Positions 23,508-34,070 of a stretch of 64,000 bases of DNA are shown piece after piece. The notes under the pieces were generated by a model. That model was given only the letters and a program-made list of their open reading frames with translations. It was not told where the DNA came from and did not search any database. The translations under genes were made by a program, and so were the position numbers. The DNA comes from Echinometra lucunter. Its lineage: Eukaryota; Echinodermata; Echinoidea; Camarodonta; Echinometridae. The stretch is from the NCBI GenBank assembly GCA_029962745.1, contig CM057162.1:10944222-11008221 (forward strand), in the 5' to 3' direction. Numbering within the stretch: position 1 is the first letter of the stretch; each line of letters opens with the position of its first letter.

Positions 23508-23721
23508 GGTGTTGTGGCCCAGTGGATAAGTCTCCGGACTTTGAACCACAAGGTCCAGGGTTCAAATCCCTGCCGTGGCACTAATGTCCTTTGGCAAGAT
23601 ATGAATCTACATTTGCCACATCTTTCGGATGGTGACGTTAAAGGTCGGTCCCAGACGTAAATAATATGTGACTGATACACATCTGTAAAAAATCTAATTC
23701 AACAACAACAACAACGACGAC
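23508..23721 (+). mobile_element. tRNA-derived SINE with intact polymerase III boxes
   Basis: The A box TGGCCCAGTGG at 23515-23525 and B box GGTTCAAATCC at 23559-23569 fit the RNA polymerase III consensus, 33 bp apart. The body CTAATGTCCTTTGGCAAGAT matches the SINE at 6398 for about 50 bp after the head, then diverges into a different body. It ends in (CAA)n at about 23700-23720. Confidence 0.75.
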
Positions 23722-23782
23722 TGAAAATCGGGGTAATCACTTGTTCACTCTTCAGCTTTATAGATTTTTTAAAATTAAATTT

Positions 23783-24320
23783 CTTACTTGGTTCATGACT
23801 ACTGATAACCTGACCGGATACCTGATTGATTAATTTCGAAATTACTAGAATGAGTACTTGCTTGATTACTTGATTGCTTAAATGAATACTTGCTTGATTA
23901 CTTGATTGACTAAACGAATACTTCCTTGGTTACTTCATTGCTTGAATGAATACTTGTCTGATTACTTGATTGGTTGCCTGCTTGAATGATTACTTGATTC
24001 ATATTTGCTTGATTACTTGATTGCTTGAATGAATACTTGCTTGATTACTTGATTGGATGACTGCCTGAATGAATACTTTCATGATAAATTAATTCTTTAA
24101 TTACTTCTTTGACTACTTGTTTGACTGATTACTTGCCTGATCACTTGGTTTTTTTATTGATCACTTGTTTTTTGTTGATTATTTGTTTGATCCCTTGATA
24201 TTTTGATTCATTACTTGCTCGACTGTTTGAACTGTTGTGTGATTACTTGTTTGATTACTTGACTGTCTGCTTGATTACTTGATTCCTTGACTGATCTGTA
24301 ATCCCTTGAGTGATTTACTT
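23783..24320. repeat. ~540 bp tandem repeat of TTGATTACTTGATTGCTTGA-type units
   Basis: Units of about 16-22 bp built from TACTTG(A/C)TTG and TGAATGAATACTTGC recur throughout with considerable drift. No coding capacity. Confidence 0.75.
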
Positions 24321-24940
24321 ATTTTGATGGGATTATTCTTAAATAGGAGATTGGTCAACATTACTGTATGTCCTTATCACTTATCAACTGACCATAAACC
24401 GAGTTGATTATTCGCTAATTAACTAATTGACAGAATGAATTATGAGTTGGTTAAAAACTCAGCTCATTGGCTGATCTAAGATCTAAAATGCATTTATTCA
24501 GATGAAAACGTGATAGCAGCGCAGAGGAAACGTGCTCACGCTCTCTGCAGGACCACATAGCAAGCTCACCATGGTTTCTGCAGAATGGCTCTATCAAAAT
24601 GATACTGTAACACTTCTGACATACATTTGATTAACCCTCTGAAATCTGCTAAATTTTCATCCCTGTGAATTATGGTTTCCCACAGCAGTTTTAGCATACG
24701 TGTAAGTTCCAGTCATAAGTCGGGCAGGTGAAGGTAAAAATATCAGTATTATTTTATCAAAGTTCTGGGGAAAAGGAACTAAATTTTGCTTTCTACAAAT
24801 ATACATGACTTAACTTCTGAAGAGCTGCACATCTCATCTTTCTCTCTGTCTGTCTGGCTGTCTCTCTCTCTCTCTCTGATAAAAAGGCAATTTTGCTTTC
24901 ATCTGTAAATATTATTTCTCTCGCAGCCTTTTCCTCTGTT
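24321..24940. other. non-coding stretch, nothing recognised
   Basis: Contains a short CT run near 24842-24880. Confidence 0.3.
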
Positions 24941-24969
24941 TCTGAAAGTTGATTTTCTGTACTATCTTT

Positions 24970-25150
24970 TTATTGCTCCATTTCTCCTTCTCCTCCTCTC
25001 TATCTCTATCTCTCTCTTTTTCTTACTGTTTCTTGCATTTTATTATTTCCCTCTATCTCTCTCTCTTCCTATGTCCTTTCCTTCTCTATCTCTCTCTCTC
25101 TCTCTTTCTCTTAATCTTCCTTCACCTTTCTATCAATATTTCTTTCTCCT
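24970..25150. repeat. CT-rich tract
   Basis: Polypyrimidine-rich with TCTCTCTAT repeats. It leads directly into the candidate exon at 25160 and could serve as an exceptionally long pyrimidine tract. Confidence 0.55.
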
Positions 25151-25159
25151 AATGAACAG

Positions 25160-25245
25160 CTGAATCAACTGGGGTGGTATGCACCTTCGCTGACCCTAAG
25201 TTTCTCCTCCACAGCTAAGAGGCATCATGGTCCTTTTCACATCAG
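25160..25245 (+). CDS. candidate exon with two possible acceptors
   Basis: After a pyrimidine-rich tract, AATGAACAG opens an 86 nt exon reading LNQLGWYAPSLTLSF then SSTAKRHHGPFHI, with donor CAG|GTAATT. A second, stronger acceptor inside (TTTCTCCTCCACAG, ending at 25214) would give a 31 nt exon in the same frame, KRHHGPFHI. The donor is weaker than the acceptors. The peptide is not recognised. A single-base composition shift into balanced sequence supports an exon here. Confidence 0.3.
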
Positions 25246-26455
25246 GTAATTATTCACATCAGCTGACTTTGCCAAATATATTCTTAAAATCACATGCGAT
25301 CTTTGTTATCTCGCCACACTGAAAGAGTAAGAGTTCATCAAAACTTGATTTTAGAGCACATATCCTTGTTCTGATTCAAGCCACAGAATCAGTGCCCTCG
25401 GGACCGACATTTATCAGTATTTGCCACTCCATACACAGGAAAGAAAACGGGTACCGAGATAATTTATTTGAGTGCAACATTTTGAGAAGAGAATTACAGT
25501 ATTTGAAAAAAAAATCTTTATCTTTCTCTGTGAGGACTAGATAGCATCTTCAAGCATCCTCCCATTTGAATCACTTTTACTTGTTCATGGGTCAAGTTCA
25601 ACATCTCTATAGCACAATCCAAAGTATGTTTTCACAAAATGCCATCCATATGTGAGAGGATCTCTTCCTGAATACTCTTTAATCGATGTGGTTGGCTTCA
25701 ATTTCATTTACACTATGCCCTGTAGCAGAATGAACTTGAGGAGAAGATAATTACATGTACTTGCCCCCACATCTACACACTTTACTGCAAATCGCTTTCA
25801 GATTTGTTTCGACTTGCCTAGCCTAGAACTTTGCAATAAATGTGACAATATAAATATATGCGAATACAGATTGAGCAGAATTTGTCCGCCAGTACATGCA
25901 GGCCTTCATAAACATTGTAAGGCAATATGGATAATGTTTCCTTCAAAAGATCGATTGTCTCTACGCCAATATACCTCTGACAAAACTCTCGATGCTTTCA
26001 GCCCTACTGAAAGTAAATTTTTTATCATATTATGTTTTCATTATCTCACAAAATATAAATTTGCACCGATGACTTTTAAAAAGTAGGCATATCTTTGGCA
26101 AATATTTCATCTTTTTACTCTCATAAAGGTTTATTTTCAATGACATTCTCATCTAGCAATAAGAATAATAAAATATAACAATGAGTACAGTGTGTATGCT
26201 TTACATTACATGTAGGCCTACATATAGGTTGATAAAAGTGGTAAGAATTTTTTCAAATGTTTTCTTTTGAGTTTCTAAGGCATTCATTTGAAATATTCTC
26301 ATCAAGCAGAAAAAAAGTAACGATGTTAATTGTTATTTGTTTCCTATAAAGAAGTTTATTTTCAGTGACATTCTCATTTTGCCTCAATGAGAGCACGAAA
26401 GACACTATTCAATATCCTTTTTACAGAGTGAGGGGCTTTCTAGCACTCAGCTTAC
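25246..26455. other. intron-like stretch, nothing recognised
   Basis: AT-rich with scattered short open frames. No further splice-bounded frame was found. Confidence 0.3.
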
Positions 26456-26677
26456 TATGGTAAGCTTTTGTAACTTTATTCCCATTTTCTGATGTCAAGA
26501 AATCAATTCTCGATATCAAGAAAGCCCATTTGTTGACAACAGGAAATCATTCTTTTATATCAAGAACTGAATTCTTGACATAAAAGATTTCATTCTTGAT
26601 GTCACAAATTTTTGATATTGATAATTTGAATATTTGATATCAGAAAATGGGAATTAATGTAAAAAGGGCTTGCCATA
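26456..26677. mobile_element. 222 bp MITE with ~45 bp terminal inverted repeats
   Basis: TATGGTAAGCTTTTGTAACT then TTATTCCCATTTTCTGATGTC at the left are mirrored at the right by GATATCAGAAAATGGGAATT and GGGCTTGCCATA. The centre repeats AATTCTTGA(T/C)AT in both orientations. No coding capacity. Confidence 0.7.
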
Positions 26678-26757
26678 CAAAACCACAAGACCAGTAACAA
26701 TGAGCATGCTTCTTCGGACAGTCATTTGAACAATAGAGGGATGTTGGGGGAACGCAC

Positions 26758-27010
26758 TTTGAAGCTACCACAACAGGGGTGCCGTGCACAGGAAGACACA
26801 GAGGGAGGGAGCCACATCTAATCGGGGCACCGCATCATCATCATCATGGGCTCATCGGCGGCGGCGGCAACGAAGGACCTGCTCAAAGGCTGTTGACCCA
26901 CCGGGGGGTATGACAAGAAAAACCAATATTGGCGCTACAGTTACAAGTGAGCAGATAATGAAACCGCCTGCTAGGTCGGTTCCGCAAGCCTCAGTGACAC
27001 AAATGTGCAG
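26758..27010. other. GC-rich island, possible conserved or regulatory segment
   Basis: This stretch is distinctly richer in G and C than its surroundings and contains (CAT)n, (GGC)n and CCACCGGGGGG. A plus-strand frame is open across it, but there is no splice support and its residues look like low-complexity RNA-type sequence. It could be a 5' exon, promoter-like island or enhancer. Confidence 0.25.
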
Positions 27011-27636
27011 GAGCATGCGTGTTTACAAGCCTCAAGTCAATCCTACATCAAGCTGTCATTCTATTCATACCTGCCTCTGGAGGAAGTATGATTTTTACAA
27101 AGGTCAAAGGTCACAAAACTGTATGTGTACCTAGCAAAATGAAAGGACAAACAACTGATAACAGCAGGAATAATATGAATAATATCATATGACTAAAATA
27201 TTATTTTGCAGTCTGAAGTCTGTAAAAAGGCCTGGACTAAATGAAACCCAACTTCCATTCATGTTCACCTATGGAAATAAAAGAGTAATTTTTGTTGTGG
27301 CCAAAGGTCATAATAGTGTACTTTTAACACAGGTTAGAGTAGCATAATGAAAGTGAAAAATTATAGTTAACTGTAAACATGATGTCATGTATCAAAAATA
27401 GTACATTCACAGTTACAAACAAGAAGTAGTTACAGATCTAGACAAGTTTAATAAACAGAAAAGAAAAACCAAATAAAGATGCAACAAAATATGTAATTTC
27501 ATAGTTTTTTACCCATGATTTACACACTTGAAAATGAGTTCTGCAATCTAGATCTGCCTTAAAGTTGAGGCTGTGTATATCAACATGTATTCATTGTACA
27601 AAGGCATTAGGCTGAGTATGATATGTGCATACATGT
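27011..27636. other. AT-rich stretch, nothing recognised
   Basis: No repeat family or exon found. Confidence 0.3.
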
Positions 27637-27720
27637 ACGGTTCGACCTCGCTTATCCGGCCGTGTCGGGACCAGCGCCCATCCTTACAAGTGAAATGGCC
27701 GGATATAAGATTAATATAGT
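27637..27720. mobile_element. pogo/Tigger-like element remnant
   Basis: GTTCGACCTCGCTTATCCGG resembles the terminal CAGTRGAACCTC(T/C)TTATCCGG of pogo-type mariner elements, and GGCCGGATATAAG follows about 60 bp inside. The opposite end was not found, so this is a remnant. Confidence 0.45.
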
Positions 27721-28257
27721 GGGACACCTTTTCTATGAAAATTTATAAGGTAGAGCAGTCTATTTGCTGTAAAGCCCTGCACACACCTTGTTGTGGATGA
27801 TTGTAAATGATCAATAACATATTTCTGTTTGTACAAAATGAGTATTAATACAATAAAACAGAAAATTGCCTACAATGTTTCCATCTCCAAGGCTGTTAGG
27901 TGAAGTGGATGAAGAATAAAAGAGGGAAGCTGGCCGGGAGACGTACGCGGCTGGTTAATAGAGGAGCCTGGATGAATAAAGGCTGAAAGAGAGATCGGAC
28001 CGTATAGAGCCTCAAGGAGGATGACGCATAGATCATTCAATAAAAGAAGGAAGACATGCAGCATTGTATCAAATAAAAAGATTGAGATCCTTGTTATCTG
28101 ATCAAGAATGGGGTCTTCTTAAAACTGATTCAAATCATTATCAATGATATTTAAATCAAAAGTTTAGGCATACTCCAGTGAATGCACAAAAAAAGAGCAC
28201 AACCTCTCCATGCAACAATGTGCATTGCTATGCTAGTATTAGCTTACATAAGTGCAC
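27721..28257. other. non-coding stretch, nothing recognised
   Basis: No exon or repeat found. Confidence 0.3.
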
Positions 28258-28261
28258 TTAA

Positions 28262-28786
28262 AGGGATGGTCCACCCCAGAAGCTTTACTGTTTCAATAAA
28301 AGGAGTTAAATTTGAACAGCATTTAAAAAAAGAAATGAGCAAAATCGGTCAAAGAATAAGAAAATTATACTCATTTACATTTTCTAGTAAATTACTCTCG
28401 GCTCTGCAAATTGGCAACACTGATGACATCATATGCAAGCAGTTCTCCATTCACTTTGTACAAGAAATTTTCTAACCCCCGTAGTCAAGGTATGTTCAGA
28501 AGAATTGCTTCTTACATAACATACTTTGACTATGGGGTGAGAAAATGTGTAACTTCGAAGAAAATTGAGAAAATGTGAAATTTCATGTATAAAGTGAATG
28601 GAGAGCTGCTCACATATGATGTCATCAGTGTTGCCAATTTGCAGAGCCGAGAGTAATTTAGTAGAAAATGTAAATGAGTGTAATTTTCTTATTCTTTGAC
28701 CGATTTTGCTCATTTCTGTTTTTAAATGCTGTTCAAATTTAACTTCTGTTATTGAAACAGTGAAACTTTTGGGGTGGACTTTGCCT
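28262..28786. mobile_element. 525 bp palindromic TTAA-flanked MITE
   Basis: The ends read AGGGATGGTCCACCCC and its inverted partner GGGGTGGACTTTGCCT, flanked by TTAA at 28258-28261 and 28787-28790. The arms are inverted copies of each other over roughly 200 bp (for example GGCTCTGCAAATTGGCAACA against TGTTGCCAATTTGCAGAGCC), meeting near 28500. The left arm lacks about 40 bp present in the right arm. A truncated copy lies at 10982. No protein is encoded. Confidence 0.8.
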
Positions 28787-28790
28787 TTAA

Positions 28791-29930
28791 CTCTACATGC
28801 ACTGCTGCCCATCAAGTACTTAAAAATAATTGAATAAGAAAGTAAACTACACACAGTTTATGCTTTTTAATGAAAAAAAAGTAGGATTAACTCTAAGAAA
28901 AAAATCATGTGCTCAACCAATCATTATTTCAGGATCTAGAAGTGAGTTCTAAATACTACTTGCCACCCCCCCCCCCCCCTTGCTTTTTCACTTTTTGCAA
29001 ACTTTCACTCACACAAACATGTGTATTAACAAAACAATAGTCTCTTCCATTCATTTGTGCACATCGGTACACATAACTGCATGTACATTTTCTTTTTAAA
29101 CAGGGTAATAAACTCCATGTTTAAAGCTTTATACCACAACACAGCATTGTTTTATGAAGCCCCTGTTTATGTTGTGAATTTACTGATACCTAAATTGCTT
29201 TCGAGTGGAGTGGAAGTCTGGAAGAAGGTCATTAATCTACCGGTACGTGTTCTTTTCAACAAAGTTCTAAACACACCTGCAAATTTCCTCATCCAAAATC
29301 TATGCCATTAAAGACAAAACTTCAGTAAAGACAAGCATCAACTTCTCCTTTGTAAACGTTGAGGCATTTGGATATATGGATATACATGTATTTTAAATCT
29401 TTCCCTATTTATGATTACCGTAATATTTCAGATTCTGTCATGAATAATTGAAATGTTGAAATGAAAAGAACCTTCAATTGCTTTTATTCCTTACAAATCA
29501 AAACTGAAGGAGACAAAATTTTGGAACTGCTTCATGCTGGCCTACAACAACTTCCAGCTCAAATCCCTTGATTCCCTTTTCATTTTTCTTTGTACACCCA
29601 TAGATGTCGTCAACATTTATCAACGATTATTTAATCTCTCTTGTTTTAGATTCCAGCAATATGAGGCAGCGAGGGAGATCACTCTACACCTGTGACTGGT
29701 TGGCGGCTCATGCCTCAAGATTATCAGCCCCACCAATCGCCAACCTTGCTCGACCCAATTCAACTTTCTCACTCATATTGTGTCCCAATAACTTGTTCCA
29801 TTGCCTTTTTATCGTTCAATCTTTTACTTCCATCACTCGACGCAATTTATTTTTCCCCTTTTCTCATCTCATTTTCTCTTTTCTTTAATCACTCTGTCAT
29901 ATTTTTCTCTACCATAGTAATGAGTACAAG
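28791..29930. other. non-coding stretch, nothing recognised
   Basis: A C run lies at 28966-28978. An open frame at 29057-29311 faintly resembles a LINE but is not convincing. Confidence 0.3.
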
Positions 29931-29939
29931 CAATGTTAC

Positions 29940-30250
29940 TCACAGGGATGTTATACACATTCTGTCTCTCTTCCTTGTTCTATCTTCCCATCGCATTTCT
30001 CACCATCTCTTGTGCTCTTTTTTTTCTGCCTCTCTCATTTCACCATCTCTTTTCCTCTATCTCTTTTTCCCTCTCTTTCTTTATTTCCATCCCTCTGTTC
30101 CTACTCTCTCCTCTTTTCTTCTCCTCTTTTACTTTCTCCATCTCTCTTTCTCCGGCTGATTCTCTTTCTCCATTCCTCTTACCCCCCCCCCCCCCCCTTT
30201 CCTCATGTCTCTGTCTCCATCAATCTCTTACTATAACTTCCCTCTGTATC
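29940..30250. repeat. polypyrimidine tract
   Basis: TCTCTTTC-rich sequence with a run of about 16 C at 30182-30197. Three overlapping open frames of Ser, Leu and Phe are artefacts. Confidence 0.6.
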
Positions 30251-31097
30251 TATATATATTTTTTTCAATTGCTCCTTCTAAAACGCTGTTTTTCTGCTCG
30301 TGCTGAAAATAGTGGATAGAATGCATCTTGACAGCCTTGACTATACACAAAGGATAAAGTCTCCGCACAAGTCTAGTCAATTTCATGCCAGGCCTAGAGT
30401 CAAAGCTGGGTCCAATTGTAAGGCACCACCGAGATTTCATCAAGGACATTGTTATTTCTGAGAACAATTATACCATCATTATGAATATCACTAGTAGCAA
30501 CAGCGCAAAATAGTCAAACACAGCCATGAACTTGTGTCAATCCCTATTTCAATATGGTCATGTCATGTGATATGATTTTTTTTGGCCACCTGATATCATG
30601 TTGGTCACCTGATTTTGATACATTACAATACATTGCATTTATGTAATGAGTGAGCAAGTCTTGCAGGCAGCAAACCTCTGGGTCATAACAAAATTACCAA
30701 AGCTTGCCTTCAAATCTTGGAGCTAAGGGAACTAAAATTTGTGGTGATGAGGGCTTCAGTAATTAATTCATCATAATGATGTCTTTAATTGGCAAGATTT
30801 CCTCTCTGTGGTTTGAATTAGATCTAAAATCAATAAATATTTCATTTTTTATAGGAGGGTGATGTACTGCAGGATTCAATAAAACCCACTTTCTTCAAAG
30901 TAGCAGTAAATTAATCGAACACTTTATTTTTTCAAAGGAATGAATAAATGCAGAACTTATGGGGTGTCAGTAGTTCGAGCACCAATGGAAATATATTGAG
31001 TAATAAATAAAAAAAAAATCAGAATATATTATTACCTGCAACTTGCAAAGTGGTAACTGTTATAGTAATAATTTAGTAACAACTATATCATAGTAAT
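30251..31097. other. AT-rich stretch, nothing recognised
   Basis: No exon or repeat found. Confidence 0.3.
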
Positions 31098-31168
31098 AAC
31101 TTTAGTTCAGCTGCTTTTCATGAAGATAGATATATAATATCTTCATAAAAAGCAGCTGAACTAAAGTT
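31098..31168. other. 71 bp nearly perfect hairpin
   Basis: Two 31 bp arms, starting AACTTTAGTTCAGCTGCTTT on the left and the complement on the right, pair with a single C/A mismatch around a 9 bp AT-rich loop. The size fits a pre-microRNA or a very small foldback element. No known microRNA seed was recognised. Confidence 0.6.
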
Positions 31169-31570
31169 CTAGAATAAACGCTGATGGAACAAACCTTTCT
31201 CTGTAAAGTCCTTTGTACAAGCTGTGTCCTTTAGTCACTACACCCGATCTGTGAATACAATATCAAAGAAATAAAAAAACAACTGACTTTAAAACAGAGT
31301 AAGAAACTTGCTGACTCACTATCACTGTGTAATTAGCCTTACATTTGCTTACTGATATATGAAAAACAAAACCTTCAGAACAAAAACATTAAACAACATG
31401 TAGACCTTTATGTATTTGTTGTTTTCTTTTTGTCTACAAACAAAACATGAAATAGCTTTCACAACTATTGTGAGTTGGGTTTTCATTGCCAGGAGATTTC
31501 AAAAAAGAAGAGGATTCCTAAATACAATGCTCTGATCACAAGTCCCTACTATTGTAACCCAGAGATGTAT
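31169..31570. other. AT-rich stretch, nothing recognised
   Basis: No exon or repeat found. Confidence 0.3.
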
Positions 31571-31653
31571 TAACGCATCAATTGACTAATGAATTCACAA
31601 ATTCCCACAGACTTAATACAGGGTTAATCTGGTTCTAGTACGCAATGGATTAA
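31571..31653. mobile_element. mini inverted-repeat element, copy 2
   Basis: This 83 bp segment shares TTGACTAATGAATT and AATTCCCACA, in order, with the reverse complement of 15885-15955, and has TTAA-ended edges. The pairing is weak. Confidence 0.3.
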
Positions 31654-32742
31654 TCTTATTTTCAAATCTAAATCAAATATTAATCTATTTTCCCATTTAT
31701 AGCTTATCATTTTCTTTCCAATTGTAAGTGGGTCACTGATAACATACATGTAGAGCAAAATATCAAACAATTTGAATTAATCCTAAACAGAATTACAATT
31801 GTATCAACAATAATAATACATGTATAAAATCAAAACTTACATACAACTTTAATCTAACAAAGAAAATAGGTTTAATGACAAACTATCTTCAACAAAAGTT
31901 GCTTCTGTTATTGGACTGCTCTTGTCATTCATTCTTTTAAAAAAGGTTAAACATAGTAACCCCTCTCCAAAAATAACCTAGGACAAAGATACATCTAGTT
32001 CAGAAAAGCCATTGAAAATAGGAAGAGGCTATGAACTGAATGAGACGAAAGAACAAAAATGAAAAGTAGAAAATTGCTTTCAGATTTCATTTTTCATTGA
32101 CCATTCAATTGCCTAAGCAACCTTGAGGCGTATTCTACCTCCTCCCATGTCGGTTTCGTCCCTTGGAAAATGATTTTTTGGAGAAAAAGACCGTCCCTAG
32201 GTGGACCTCCCTAGTAGATGAGGCATTTATCTTGTTTAGCGTCAAAGGGCGCTAACAATGGGGGTGGAGCGGCGACGTTTAAAGCTGAGCGTTGGTGGCC
32301 ACATTTAAGATCAGGCTTGGATGTTACTTTCTGTTAGGCCAGGGTTAGGCGGAGGAAATAGATAATGATGATGCAACTGACTCACAATAAATGAAAAAAG
32401 GGTTTTTTTCTTTGTAACCCCACTGGGCTTAGGTCAAATAAGGGCTGAAGCACATCTGAAATACAGTTACAACATCATCAACATGGTATAATAACTGTGG
32501 GTGGTGTAGAACAAATCAAGGTGAATTTGCATCAATTCAATAGCAAAGAGGGTAGGATATTGTCTAATCTCATCAGTTTCATTTTGAACATTTTTCTCAA
32601 ACTATATGGCGAATGTCATGGTGACTAGTGACTAGAATATGGTCACTTTCTGATCCCAATAAAGATTCTATTCATTTTCTTCTCTATATGTCCTTCTGGT
32701 CCTTCTTTTTTTTTTTCTCAATCCCCCTCTTCTAAGGCTTAC
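31654..32742. other. non-coding stretch with a GC-richer patch at ~32120-32350
   Basis: Around 32160-32340 the sequence is more balanced and includes GGCGCTAACAATGGGGGTGG and GCGGCGACG. No exon boundaries were found. It could be regulatory. Confidence 0.25.
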
Positions 32743-32796
32743 CTGCTCAATAGTGAAAAAAAGTATATTGAGGTATAAAAAATGAAAGAATCTGTA
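32743..32796 (-). CDS. weak candidate minus-strand exon, 54 nt
   Basis: Minus-strand acceptor ATATTTTTCATTGCAG and donor GAGCAG|GTAAGCC are both good. The exon is open in two frames; phase 0 gives YRFFHFLYLNILFFTIEQ. The T-rich content makes an open frame easy by chance, so it may be non-coding or spurious. Confidence 0.2.
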
Positions 32797-32822
32797 CTGC
32801 AATGAAAAATATAGTCTTTCTA

Positions 32823-33036
32823 ATTTGTAAACAAATTGTAGGCATTACTTCCAGTGTTAAAGATCATATGCTCAATCTGTAATGAAAATCACAAGTCAGA
32901 AAAAAGTGGAACCAGCGGGATTCGAACCTGTCATCTACTGCATGCCGAGCAGCGACTTAAACTTGTGATTTTCATTTACAGATCAAGGATATGATCTTTA
33001 AGACTGGGAGTAATGCCTAAAATTTGTTTACAAATC
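32823..33036. mobile_element. inverted-repeat element carrying a tRNA-like 3' half
   Basis: Arms of about 74 bp are inverted copies (left begins TTTGTAAACAAATTGTAGGC; right ends CCTAAAATTTGTTTACAAAT). Between them, on the minus strand, lies a tRNA 3'-half-like segment with a perfect polymerase III B box GGTTCGAATCC (near 32919-32929), an anticodon-arm-like CTGCTCGGCATGCAG and a T6 run just after the acceptor-like end. The 5' half of a tRNA is absent. Confidence 0.6.
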
Positions 33037-33400
33037 AAAAATTCCTCCCATTAAGCTTCTTCATTTACTGTAATCTTTCTGTCCATTAAAATTTCACAAA
33101 AATTGAAAATTTATCTCAAATATAAGAATAGCTAGATTGACTGTAATGAGAAAACGTAATCTATTTTATAAATTTATAATGCAACAGCAATACAAAACGG
33201 TGTCACTGAGGATTGCTGAGTTCTATTATGATATATGTATTTGTTTTAGCTTTCCATTTCTCCCAATTTCAAAGGAGAGTTGAAGGAGACAAGATCCCAT
33301 TAGTAATGATTACTTCTATCTTGGCTACTCATCACCAAACAGCACTGCCAATTCCCTGATTACAATCCACATTGCCTTCAAACGGCGGAGACATTTAATT
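33037..33400. other. AT-rich stretch, nothing recognised
   Basis: No exon or repeat found. Confidence 0.3.
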
Positions 33401-34070
33401 AGTTAGGTGAGACTACATTGTTTGCACATGCTGCAGCGTGATGAGCGACTGATAGCTGTGATGTCATCTCTAAGATTGACCAAGCATCCAATAGGCCCGT
33501 CTTCATCAGCCTGAGTTTCCAAAATAGCCTGCTAATTCTGATCCGGGGAAACTAGCCCGATCAGAACTAGCTCGAGCTAGTTTGTAATGCAGGCGCAATT
33601 AGCGTGCTATTTCATGGGTTCAAGCTTGAGCTTACATGCCCTAGCCAACTCAGGTTTTTTTTTAACAATAGCGCGCTATTTGGAGAATTGGCCCGATAAT
33701 TCGCAGGTGAAGATGCATTTAGGTTTTGGCTCGGGCTAATTTATTCATGATACGGTACCAGACCCAACGCAGCCCCTGCTCAGCTCAGGAGTCCCCGCTC
33801 CTTCCGTCTGGCCACACAGGGTGACATACCGATGGTGTGTTCGCTTGCTCGAAGAAGAACCATGGGGAAATCACGGTGCCCAAAGTGCGCATGCTGTGTA
33901 CTTAGCTCGAGCTGATTCCAAGCTCGAGCTAGGGCTGATGGAGACGGGGTTTTTAAAACTCAGACCTTTTTTTTCGAGTAGGGCTGACCTTCGACGAGGG
34001 CTAGGTTTCAGGGGAAAACAAACTGTCCCTCGGTTAGGAGGGTAATTGAGGTCTGCATAGCATAGAGTCA
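33401..34070. other. GC-richer region with AGCTCGAGCT palindromes and diverged segment B
   Basis: Composition is more balanced than the surroundings. 33492-33760 aligns with segment A at 16766. AGCTCGAGCT or AGCTCGAGCTA occurs near 33571, 33907 and 33931. An open minus-strand frame and a plus-strand frame near 33821-34045 lack splice support. A regulatory region, an old repeat or an undetected non-coding RNA are all possible. Confidence 0.3.

Noticed and set aside
23459..23680. Minus-strand peptide RQGFEPWTLWFKVRRLIHW
   Set aside because: It is the reverse translation of a tRNA-like SINE head, not a protein.
29057..29311. Possible LINE relic (FKALYHNTALFYEAPVYVV)
   Set aside because: It faintly resembles the region after the RT, but the downstream YGxRxF and LWNSLP motifs are missing.
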